Assembly: GCF_024171565.1 (NCBI RefSeq)
Contig: NZ_JALJZZ010000002.1
Span: forward strand, 616,031 to 680,030
DNA length: 64,000 nt
Direction: 5' to 3'
From: Okibacterium sp. HSC-33S16
GTDB taxonomy: Bacteria > Actinomycetota > Actinomycetes > Actinomycetales > Microbacteriaceae
This document shows, one piece after another, positions 34,051 to 41,302 of this stretch (positions are counted from its first letter, which is position 1; each line of letters opens with the position of its first letter). The notes beneath the pieces were generated by a model. The model ran no database searches. It was not told the origin of the DNA and saw only the letters and a list, made by a program, of their open reading frames with translations. The position numbers and the translations under genes were made by a program.

Positions 34051-34858
34051 CGCCTACCGCTTCGCCGACTCCATGCTTGTCATGGGAATTCTCAACGTCA
34101 CGCCCGATTCGTTCAGCGATGGCGGCCAGTTCCTCGACCATGACGCGGCAATTTCGCACGCCCGTGAGCTCGTGGGCCAGGGTGCACAGATTATTGACGT
34201 CGGCGGTGAATCGACCCGTCCCGGTGCGGAGCGTATCGGCGTGGCCGAAGAATTGCGCCGCATCCTGCCGGTGGTGCGTGCCCTCGCACGCGATGGCATC
34301 CGCGTTTCTGTTGACACGATGAATGCCGAAACGGCTCACGCGACGATCGACGCCGGTGCGGAGTTCATCAACGATGTGTCGGGTGGGCTCGCCGACCCCG
34401 ACATGGTTGCGGTTGCTGCAGGGTCCGGTGCCCCGTACATTCTGAGTCACTGGCGCGGGCACAGCGTCGATATGAACTCGCGAGCGCACTATGACGACGT
34501 CGTGGTTGACGTGCGCACCGAGCTTCTCGGGCGGCTCGAAGCGCTCGAGGCCGGGGGAGTGGAGCGAGATCGGATCATCCTCGACCCCGGGCTGGGCTTC
34601 GCTAAGACGGCCGACCAGAACTGGGAGATTCTGGCGCGCATCTCCGAGCTTCAGTCGCTCGGACTGCCCGTGCTCGTCGGCGCTTCGCGGAAGCGGTTCA
34701 TCGCGGCGCTCCTGCCCGATGGTGCATCCATGACGGAGCGGGACCTGCCGACCGCCGTGGTGAGTGCGCTGCTCGCCGACGCCGGTCTCTGGGGCGTTCG
34801 GGTGCACAACGTTGCGGCGACTACCGTCGCACTCGCTGCCCGCCGTCGCCTGGGCTGA
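34043..34858 (+). CDS. folP: Dihydropteroate synthase
   Basis: The 271-residue TIM-barrel enzyme shows the two signatures MGILNVTPDSFSDGGQF and DVGGESTRPGAERI. It also has RIILDPGLGFAKTADQNWEIL and VGASRKRFI. It condenses p-aminobenzoate with hydroxymethyl-dihydropterin pyrophosphate and is the sulfonamide target. The GTG start overlaps folE. Downstream, folB and folK are displaced by a biotin cassette and resume at 39273. Confidence 0.96.
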   Translation: MADAYRFADSMLVMGILNVTPDSFSDGGQFLDHDAAISHARELVGQGAQIIDVGGESTRPGAERIGVAEELRRILPVVRALARDGIRVSVDTMNAETAHATIDAGAEFINDVSGGLADPDMVAVAAGSGAPYILSHWRGHSVDMNSRAHYDDVVVDVRTELLGRLEALEAGGVERDRIILDPGLGFAKTADQNWEILARISELQSLGLPVLVGASRKRFIAALLPDGASMTERDLPTAVVSALLADAGLWGVRVHNVAATTVALAARRRLG

Positions 34859-34957
34859 GAATGGGACCGGCCTTTTTGGATGAGGTCCACAAAGTCGACG
34901 GGAACACTCTGGATGCGCCGCAACGCGCGGCCCGTACTTTGATGGCACTCTGGAGAA

Positions 34958-35560
34958 GTGACCACAGAGAATAATTCTTCCCTTCGTGATCTGACCCGCA
35001 TCGCCACGTTTACGGCTCTCATCGCGGTGCTCGGACTTCCCGGTGCCATTCCGCTGTTCGGCAATGCCGTACCGATTACCCTGCAGACGCTCGGCGTCAT
35101 GCTCGCCGGTGCCGTACTCGGCTGGTGGCGCGGTGCCGCTTCAGTGCTTGCCCTGCTGCTGCTCGTCGCTGCCGGCCTGCCGCTGCTCTCCGGTGGGCGC
35201 GGTGGAATCGGCGTGTTCTTCGGCCCGTCCGTTGGTTACCTCATCGGGTTCGTCTTCGGCGCCGCTGTGACCGGGCTCATCGTGCACGCCGGGGCGACCA
35301 AGCCGACCTGGCTTCGGGTGGCGCTGGGATCATTCGTCGGTGGTGTGCTCACCGTCTACCTCTTCGGGATTCCGCTGCAGTCGGTGGTAACGGGGATCCC
35401 GCTGCTCGGCACCGCATACGCGAGCCTGATCTTCCTGCCGGGCGACCTGGTCAAGGTGGCACTGTCGACCGCACTGGTGCTCGCGGTCTGGCGCGCGTAC
35501 CCCAAGGCATTCAGCTTCCCCAGGGCTCCGCGCATCCCGGCTGTCGCTGCCTCACAGTGA
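34958..35560 (+). CDS. bioY: Biotin ECF transporter S component BioY
   Basis: The 200-residue membrane protein has about six helices and the BioY-characteristic GNAVPITLQTLGVMLAGAVLG, with GRGGIGVFFGPSVGYLIGF in the middle. BioY binds biotin and works alone or with the BioMN energising module; both BioM and BioN are encoded three genes downstream. The GTG start has only a close GGAG. The next gene begins at GTGA overlapping its stop, marking a tight operon. No biotin synthesis genes are in the window. Confidence 0.92.
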   Translation: MTTENNSSLRDLTRIATFTALIAVLGLPGAIPLFGNAVPITLQTLGVMLAGAVLGWWRGAASVLALLLLVAAGLPLLSGGRGGIGVFFGPSVGYLIGFVFGAAVTGLIVHAGATKPTWLRVALGSFVGGVLTVYLFGIPLQSVVTGIPLLGTAYASLIFLPGDLVKVALSTALVLAVWRAYPKAFSFPRAPRIPAVAASQ

Positions 35561-36798
35561 CGTCCGACGCGCTCCGGGTGGGGGCGACGCGGCTGAGTCC
35601 TGTCGAGCTGCGCGCTCGCGTCGAGGCGTGGCCGGGCGCGGTTGGCGTCGGTCAGCTTGTTCCGCTGCGGTCGTCGGATCCGGTGGAGACGGTTGTAGCC
35701 GCGCTGGCGGTGCGCGCACGAGGCGGTGTGCCGGCGATCGGTGACAGCCGGTGGAGCGAGTCACATTGGTCCGAGCTCGAGGCGTTGGTCGCGTCCGCCT
35801 CTGTTCCGGCGCAGGCGGCCTGGGCCACCTTCAGTTCGGGCAGCACGGGCGCGCCCCGGGTCATCCTGCGCGATGCCGCATCATGGTCACGCTCGTTCCC
35901 CGAAGTCACCCGGCTGATGTCACTCACCCCGAACGATGCGGTGCTGCTGCCGTCTCCACTCGTCTCCTCGCTCTCGATGTTCTCCATCGCGCACGTTCTC
36001 GACGCGGGTGCCACGATTGTCCTGCCGACCGGCTCGACGGTCATGGCGGCGGACTGCGTCGAAGCCACCGTTCTGCACGGAACACCGAGTGCCCTCGATA
36101 ACGTGCTCGACCTGATCGACGCTGGCGCCCGCACTCGCCTCCGCTTCGCGCTCATCGGCGGTGCGTCGCTCGACCCCGCCCTCCGAGCGCGCGCTGGGAA
36201 TGCGGGAATCCAGGTCGCGAGCTACTACGGCGCCGCCGAACTGTCTTTCGTGGCCGTCGACACCGATGGCGTGGGCCTTCGGGCCTTCGCGGGCGTCGAG
36301 CTCGACGTCCGCGACGGTGAACTGTGGAGCCGATCCGCGTACGCCGCGCTCGGCTACCTCCCCGGCGAAATCGGTTCATTCCGCACCGACTCCGACGGCT
36401 GGTCGACAGTGGGTGACCTGGCCGACATCAGCGCGGATGGCATCCTCACCCTCCGCGGGCGTCGCGACGGAGCTATCCTCACGGCCGGTGCCACGGTCGT
36501 GCCCGAAGACGTCGAGGCCGTGTTGCGTACACTCGATGGAGTGAAGAACTCCGTCGTCTTCGGCGCCCCGCACCCCCGCCTCGGCTCCTGGGTGTGCGCA
36601 GTCATCGAGCCGGACGATCTCAGCTCCCCGCCGACCGCAGCCACACTGAGAGCGGCGTGCCGCGACCGGCTCGGCGTCGCGCAGGTTCCCCGCCGGTGGT
36701 ACGTGAGCGGCGACCTTCCGCGAACCGCAAGCGGCAAGGTGGCGCGATCGCAGATCGCCCGTGATGCACAATCTGAGCGGATGCCACGACTTGCCTAA
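35557..36798 (+). CDS. AMP-dependent acyl-CoA ligase, biotin-cassette type
   Basis: The 413-residue ANL-superfamily enzyme has the phosphate-binding loop TFSSGSTGAPR, YYGAAELSFVA, a GDLADISADGILTLRGRRDG hinge and the C-terminal lysine motif LPRTASGKVARSQI. It resembles MenE/FadD-type ligases but is shorter than FadD. GTG 35557 was chosen because it overlaps the bioY stop, and longer upstream reading lies inside bioY. Such a ligase beside bioY and a thiolase recurs, to my memory, in Bacillus (yhfT-yhfS-bioY). The substrate is unknown; a biotin-related or pimelate-related acid is a hypothesis. Confidence 0.8.
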   Translation: MTSDALRVGATRLSPVELRARVEAWPGAVGVGQLVPLRSSDPVETVVAALAVRARGGVPAIGDSRWSESHWSELEALVASASVPAQAAWATFSSGSTGAPRVILRDAASWSRSFPEVTRLMSLTPNDAVLLPSPLVSSLSMFSIAHVLDAGATIVLPTGSTVMAADCVEATVLHGTPSALDNVLDLIDAGARTRLRFALIGGASLDPALRARAGNAGIQVASYYGAAELSFVAVDTDGVGLRAFAGVELDVRDGELWSRSAYAALGYLPGEIGSFRTDSDGWSTVGDLADISADGILTLRGRRDGAILTAGATVVPEDVEAVLRTLDGVKNSVVFGAPHPRLGSWVCAVIEPDDLSSPPTAATLRAACRDRLGVAQVPRRWYVSGDLPRTASGKVARSQIARDAQSERMPRLA

Positions 36799-37942
36799 TC
36801 ACGCTGCGACCGTTATCGCCGCGCGGCGAACACCGATAGCGACGGTTGGCCAGCGCCTGGCGGCGATGGGCGTTGAGTCGCTCGCCGCACTGAGCATCGG
36901 CGCGACGCTGGGCGACGCTCGGCGTGTGCTCGGTGGCGACCGTCCGATCGGTGACGTCATCCTCGGTAACTGCATGGGCCCGGGCGGCAATACGGCTCGT
37001 GTCGCGTCGCTCGCCGCCGGCCTCGACCTGAGTGTGCCCGGCATGACCGTCGACCGGCAGTGTGGATCGGGTCTCGCGGCCATTCTCGTGGCGGCCGAGC
37101 AGATCCGGGCCGGCAGCCGGAGGATGCGCGTGGCCGGGGGAGCGGAAAGTGCATCGACCGCGCCCACCCGCATTTCCCACGACCAGACCTACACTCGGGC
37201 GGCATTCGCGCCCGAAGGGTTTCCCGACCCCGATATGGGCCCGGCCGCCGAAGCCCTGGCACGGAGTCACGGAATCTCCCGCGGCGAGCAGGACTACTAT
37301 GCGGCCCGCAGCCACGCCCGGGCAATTGCAGCTCGAAACGCCGGGCGGTTCGATGAGGAGATCGTCGCCGTCAACCAGGTTGTCGCCGACGATGGCCCGC
37401 GTCCGATGAGTACCGCAACACTCGCCCGATTCGCGCCGGTGTTCGCGAGTGCCCCGGGAGGCACGGTGACCGCCGGAAACTCGTGCCGCATCAGCGACGG
37501 CGGGGCAGCTGTCGCGCTCGTGCCCGATGCTGACCGGGGGGCAGCTCCGGGGCTCACGCTCGTTGCGAGCGCGACCGTCGGTTGCGACCCAGCCACCCCG
37601 GGCCTCGGGCCAGTGTTCGCGCTCGAGAAACTACTGACGGAGACCGGCATCGCCCTCGACGACATCGACGCCATCGAAATCGTTGAAGCCTTCGCGGCGC
37701 AGACCCTCGCCGTGCTCACCGAACTTGGATTGGCGACCCCCAACGGTGTCGACGACCGGGTCTGCGCCGACGGAGGCGCGCTCGCTCTCGGGCACCCCTG
37801 GGGTGCGAGCGGGGCGGTCAGCGTCGTTCGGCTCTTCTCCCGGCTGGTCCGCGGCGGAGCACCCGCCGGAACCCTGGGACTTGCGACCGCAGCCATCGGG
37901 GGCGGCATGGGCGTCGCCGCCCTGTTTCGGGTGGTGCGCTGA
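36764..37942 (+). CDS. Thiolase-superfamily protein lacking two catalytic residues
   Basis: The 392-residue protein has the thiolase fold. The nucleophile-cysteine motif TVDRQCGSGLAA is near residue 88, and the histidine motif GHPWGASGA is near residue 342. The usual NEAFA motif reads VEAFA, losing the oxyanion Asn, and the usual CIGGGMG reads AIGGGMG, losing the second cysteine that acts as acid/base. Normal Claisen condensation or thiolysis is therefore doubtful. ATG 36764 lacks a ribosome site; TTG 36791 with GAGCGG upstream is an alternative. It sits between the acyl-CoA ligase and bioM. Confidence 0.82.
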   Translation: MHNLSGCHDLPNHAATVIAARRTPIATVGQRLAAMGVESLAALSIGATLGDARRVLGGDRPIGDVILGNCMGPGGNTARVASLAAGLDLSVPGMTVDRQCGSGLAAILVAAEQIRAGSRRMRVAGGAESASTAPTRISHDQTYTRAAFAPEGFPDPDMGPAAEALARSHGISRGEQDYYAARSHARAIAARNAGRFDEEIVAVNQVVADDGPRPMSTATLARFAPVFASAPGGTVTAGNSCRISDGGAAVALVPDADRGAAPGLTLVASATVGCDPATPGLGPVFALEKLLTETGIALDDIDAIEIVEAFAAQTLAVLTELGLATPNGVDDRVCADGGALALGHPWGASGAVSVVRLFSRLVRGGAPAGTLGLATAAIGGGMGVAALFRVVR

Positions 37943-38625
37943 TGGAGCGGGAGATCGTCCTCACCGGCGTCTCGGTCGACTACGGAAACCGGCTCGCGCT
38001 CGACAACGTCAGCACCCGGCTCGATGCCCACCGCATCGCGGTCATCGGCGCCAACGGCTCGGGCAAGTCCACCTTCGCCCGACTCCTCAACGGCCTCGAG
38101 ACACCGACCTCTGGGAGTATGACGGTGCATGGTCTCGACCCGCTGCGCCAGGTCAAGCAGCTTCGTCGGCGGGTGGGCTTTGTTTTCACCAATCCCGACG
38201 CGCAGATCGTCATGCCGACCGTCGCCGAGGATGTGGCCTTCTCCCTTCGCGGTCGAGGACTGTCCAAATCTGAGATTGCGGACCGTGTGGCATCCGTTCT
38301 CGCAGAAAACGGTCTGGGCGACCACGCCGACGCACCCGCACACAGCCTGTCCGGCGGCCAGAAGCAGTTGCTCGCCATCTGCTCGGTGCTCGTGAGTGAC
38401 CCCGAGCTTCTCGTCGCCGATGAACCGACGACCATGCTCGATGCGGCGAACACGCGGCGGATCGCCGACCTGTTCGCGGCGTTGCCGCAGCAGATCGTGC
38501 TGGTCACCCACAATCTCCGGCTCGCCGAGCGCTGCGACGTTGCGCTGCTCTTTGACGGCGGCAGGCTCGTGGAGCAGGGCAACCCGGTCGACGTGATCGG
38601 TCGCTACGAGCGGGAATTTGCCTGA
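37942..38625 (+). CDS. bioM: Biotin ECF transporter ATPase BioM
   Basis: The 227-residue ABC ATPase has Walker A GANGSGKST near residue 36, the signature LSGGQKQLLAICSVL, Walker B LLVADEPT and the H-loop VTHNL. It belongs to the energy-coupling-factor (EcfA) group and powers BioY through BioN. The start follows the thiolase stop immediately, with the last base of the stop codon used as the first of ATG. BioN begins at its stop in the same way. Confidence 0.9.
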   Translation: MEREIVLTGVSVDYGNRLALDNVSTRLDAHRIAVIGANGSGKSTFARLLNGLETPTSGSMTVHGLDPLRQVKQLRRRVGFVFTNPDAQIVMPTVAEDVAFSLRGRGLSKSEIADRVASVLAENGLGDHADAPAHSLSGGQKQLLAICSVLVSDPELLVADEPTTMLDAANTRRIADLFAALPQQIVLVTHNLRLAERCDVALLFDGGRLVEQGNPVDVIGRYEREFA

Positions 38626-39227
38626 TGCAGGCCCTCGGTCTCTATCGTCCAGGGTCGAGCATCCTGCACCGCGCCCCGGCCGGCGGGAAACTGATCGGGT
38701 TGTTTGTGCTCGCGCTGGCTGCATCTGTGCTGCCGGCGTCGCTCGTGCTGCTCGGCTCGCTCTCGGTCATCGTGGTCGTCTTGTACCTCGTTGCAGGGCT
38801 GGGCTTTCGCGAGCTGGCGGGACAGGTGCTGATGATCCGCTGGCTTATTCTTCTCCTCACGATCACGGGGCTGCTCTTCCTGCCGCTCGAGGATGCTCTC
38901 GCCAACATCACACGCATGGTGCTCGTAATCGTGCTGGCCGGACTCGTCACTCTCACAACGCGCACATCGGATCTGCTGAACGCGTTCGAGGTGGCGCTGT
39001 CGCCGCTGCGTCTGGTGCGCGTGAACCCGGAACGGGTCAGCCTGGTTCTTGCCCTGTCCATCCGCACGGTGCCGGTGATCGCGGGGTTCGCCCAGCAACT
39101 GCGTGACGCCCAACGCTCGCGCGGCGGGCGGTTGAGCATCCGCGCCTTTGTGGTCCCCCTGCTCGTGCTCTCGCTGCGGCACTCCGATGACCTCGCCGAC
39201 GCTCTCGTGGCGCGCGGCGCCGACTGA
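38625..39227 (+). CDS. bioN: Biotin ECF transporter T component BioN
   Basis: The 200-residue membrane protein has about five helices and the N-terminal GSSILHRAPAGGKLIGLF typical of EcfT/CbiQ-like proteins. In the cytoplasmic coupling helices, AQQLRDAQRSRGGRLS matches the conserved Ala-Arg-Gly motif region, and DALVARGAD at the C-terminus is the second motif. It links BioM to BioY. It is the last gene of the biotin cassette; folB resumes after 45 bp from its own likely promoter. Confidence 0.88.
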   Translation: MQALGLYRPGSSILHRAPAGGKLIGLFVLALAASVLPASLVLLGSLSVIVVVLYLVAGLGFRELAGQVLMIRWLILLLTITGLLFLPLEDALANITRMVLVIVLAGLVTLTTRTSDLLNAFEVALSPLRLVRVNPERVSLVLALSIRTVPVIAGFAQQLRDAQRSRGGRLSIRAFVVPLLVLSLRHSDDLADALVARGAD

Positions 39228-39260
39228 CCCGCCCTCCGGCCGCGCGCCGGTCGAGAGCCG

Positions 39261-39266
39261 TAGAGT
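39261..39266 (+). promoter_or_regulatory. -10 element for a leaderless folB transcript
   Basis: TAGAGT ends 6 nt before the folB GTG start, and no Shine-Dalgarno sequence is present. The 45-bp gap after bioN supports a new transcription start here. Confidence 0.5.
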
Positions 39267-39272
39267 GAAGAC

Positions 39273-39671
39273 GTGACTACCGGCGACTCCATCACCCTCA
39301 CTGGCCTCCGCGTGCGCGCCCACCACGGCGTCTACGACTTCGAACGTGAGAACGGCCAGGACTTCGTCATCGACCTCACGGTCGGCATTGACCTCCGTCG
39401 GGCCGCGCAGAGCGACGACGTGGCCACCACCATTCACTACGGCGAGCTGGCGGAGCGCGTCGCCGCCGCGGTCGCCTCCGACCCGGTCGACCTCATCGAG
39501 ACCGTTGCCGAGCGCATCGCCGCACTCGTCCTGGCCTACCCGGCCGCCCGGGACGTCACGGTCACCGTGCACAAGCCAGACGCGCCGATCTCCGTTCCAT
39601 TCGGCGACGTCGCTGTGACCATCGTTCGCGCGGCGTTCGACCACACAGTATCGACCGGAGCCGCCTCGTGA
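39273..39671 (+). CDS. folB: Dihydroneopterin aldolase
   Basis: The 132-residue protein matches FolB: ITLTGLRVRAHHGVYDFERENGQDFVIDL at the start and TVTVHKPDAPI near the end. The conserved lysine in VHKPDAPI is the expected catalytic residue. It cleaves 7,8-dihydroneopterin to hydroxymethyl-dihydropterin and glycolaldehyde. It overlaps folK by 4 nt. The GTG start is 6 nt after a -10 hexamer, so the mRNA may be leaderless. Confidence 0.94.
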   Translation: MTTGDSITLTGLRVRAHHGVYDFERENGQDFVIDLTVGIDLRRAAQSDDVATTIHYGELAERVAAAVASDPVDLIETVAERIAALVLAYPAARDVTVTVHKPDAPISVPFGDVAVTIVRAAFDHTVSTGAAS

Positions 39672-40216
39672 GCCCGATCCCTCGGCCCCCCATCCACCCG
39701 CCGGTGCGGCGTCCCTCCCAGCTGCCCGGCTCGAACACCCCCGTGGTCCTCGCCCTCGGCAGTAACCTCGGCGACCGGGAAGCCACCCTCAGGGCGGCGC
39801 TCGATCACCTGCAGGCCGCCGGCGTTCACGTCACGACGACGTCGGGGTTCGCGGCCTCCGTCGCTGTGAAACCAAACGGCCCCGACCCGTCGGCTCCCGG
39901 ATACCTCAACGCGGTTGCCCTGGCCCACACCGACCTCAGCCCCCGCGACCTGCTCGACGCGATCCACACCATCGAGGCGGACCTCGGGCGGGTGCGCCTC
40001 GAGCACTGGGGTGACCGCACCATCGACATCGACATCGTGGCCTACGGCACTCGCGTTGTGGCAGAACCCGACCTCGAGATTCCGCACTCGCGCGCCGCCG
40101 AGCGCGACTTCGTCCTCGCCCCCTGGCTCGAGGTCGACCCCGACGCCGAGCTTGTGGGCCACGGTCGGGTTGACGCCCTGCTGGCCGCGCTCCGCGCACC
40201 GGGAGCAGCGGAATGA
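39668..40216 (+). CDS. folK: 2-amino-4-hydroxy-6-hydroxymethyldihydropteridine pyrophosphokinase
   Basis: The 182-residue protein has VVLALGSNLGDREATLRAAL, YLNAVALAHTDLSP and the signature WGDRTIDIDIVAYG with the Mg-binding aspartates. PHSRAAERDFVLAPWLEV completes the family pattern. It transfers pyrophosphate from ATP to hydroxymethyl-dihydropterin, feeding FolP. It is coupled to folB upstream and the DUF3180 gene downstream by 4-nt overlaps. A proline-rich N-terminal extension of about 18 residues precedes the domain. Confidence 0.94.
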   Translation: MSPIPRPPIHPPVRRPSQLPGSNTPVVLALGSNLGDREATLRAALDHLQAAGVHVTTTSGFAASVAVKPNGPDPSAPGYLNAVALAHTDLSPRDLLDAIHTIEADLGRVRLEHWGDRTIDIDIVAYGTRVVAEPDLEIPHSRAAERDFVLAPWLEVDPDAELVGHGRVDALLAALRAPGAAE

Positions 40217-40686
40217 CCCGCACCCGCGCCACCCCGCTCATCGGTCTCGGCGTTCTCGGCCTCGTCCTTGGGTTCCTCATCGAGTTCGGTTCGGAGGCGA
40301 TGGGCGCCGCGCTCATCATCCCGCCGATCAGCCTTCCGCTGACCCTCGTGGTCGTCGGTGCCATCATCGTCGGCTTCTCCGTTCCCATCCGCCGAGCGGT
40401 CACCGGCCGCTCGAAGACCCCGGTTGACCCATTCCAAGCGCTCCGTGTTGTCGCGCTCGCCCGTGCCTCGTCACGCGTTGGCGCCCTTCTCACCGGTGTC
40501 ACGCTCGGGGCGCTGCTGTATTTCACGACCCGTCCCGTGCTGCCCGGGGTAGGCTCAATGTGGCTGACGATAGGCTCATGCGTTGGTGCCGCGCTCCTCA
40601 TGGCAGCCGGCCTTCTTGCCGAATACCTGTGCACCCTGCCGAAGGATGATGACGATGACGCACCCGGAGCAACCCCCGCTTCCTGA
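40213..40686 (+). CDS. DUF3180 family membrane protein
   Basis: The 157-residue protein has four hydrophobic helices (about residues 6-24, 36-56, 84-106 and 118-138). It contains the VDPFQALRVVALARASSRVGALLTG loop characteristic of DUF3180, an actinobacterial family encoded after folK. No enzymatic motif is visible and the function is unknown. The C-terminal DDDDD acidic stretch is cytoplasmic by prediction. Its 3' end overlaps the next PH-domain gene by 32 nt. Confidence 0.82.
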   Translation: MTRTRATPLIGLGVLGLVLGFLIEFGSEAMGAALIIPPISLPLTLVVVGAIIVGFSVPIRRAVTGRSKTPVDPFQALRVVALARASSRVGALLTGVTLGALLYFTTRPVLPGVGSMWLTIGSCVGAALLMAAGLLAEYLCTLPKDDDDDAPGATPAS

Positions 40687-41302
40687 CGACGCCACCGCGT
40701 TAAACACGTACCCCGGCGCTGAGCCCGCCCTTCTTCCTCGCTTGCCCGAGCCGCAGGCAGACGGCCAGCCCCAGCCGGCCGAACCGGTCGAGAACCGGGG
40801 AGGGCCCGCCAGCGACGCGCCCCGCCGCCTCGACCTGCCGCATTCTGAGTGGCGCCGTGTCTCACCGAAGTACGTCGTCGTTGACCTGCTGGGTTACGGC
40901 ATCACGGCCGCTCTCGTCCTGATCGCCGCCCTGGTGATGCACGTCGCCCTCGACCAACGGTGGATCTGGTGGGCCGCCGGTCCTTTCCTCGCCGTCTGCC
41001 TCATCTCGGGGGCCCTCGCGCCACGTCGCATCCGTTCGATCGGTTATCAGCTCCGCGACGACGACCTCCTGTTTCGCCGCGGCATCATGTGGCAGCGTCT
41101 CGTGGCGGTGCCGTACGGCCGCATGCAGCTGATCGACATTAACCGCGGACCGGTCGCGCGCGCATACGGGCTCGCCGAGCTGAAGTTTGTGACGGCGTCG
41201 ACGGCGACCGGAATTGTGCTTCCCGGCCTGCCGGTGGAGGAAGCCGAACAGTTGCGCGACCACCTGGTTGCGGTCGCCGAGAGTAGACGGACCGGGCTGT
41301 GA
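40655..41302 (+). CDS. PH domain-containing membrane protein (bPH2, YdbS-like)
   Basis: The 215-residue protein has a proline-rich N-terminal tail of about 70 residues, two adjacent membrane helices (about 84-104 and 112-130) and a bPH2 domain (IGYQLRDDDLLFRRGIMWQRLVAVPYGRMQLIDINRGP). YdbS-type proteins pair with YdbT-type proteins, here the next gene. ATG 40655 was chosen because GAAGGA lies 8 nt before it; longer upstream frames lie inside the DUF3180 gene. The function of the family is not well established. It overlaps the next gene by 4 nt. Confidence 0.82.
   Translation: MTHPEQPPLPDDATALNTYPGAEPALLPRLPEPQADGQPQPAEPVENRGGPASDAPRRLDLPHSEWRRVSPKYVVVDLLGYGITAALVLIAALVMHVALDQRWIWWAAGPFLAVCLISGALAPRRIRSIGYQLRDDDLLFRRGIMWQRLVAVPYGRMQLIDINRGPVARAYGLAELKFVTASTATGIVLPGLPVEEAEQLRDHLVAVAESRRTGL

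Noticed and set aside
35125..35556. N-terminal extension of the acyl-CoA ligase
   Set aside because: It is an out-of-frame reading of bioY; the GTG at 35557 in the bioY stop is the natural start.
37297..38724. 475-codon minus-strand frame over bioM and the thiolase
   Set aside because: Both plus-strand genes carry intact motifs; the antisense frame has none.
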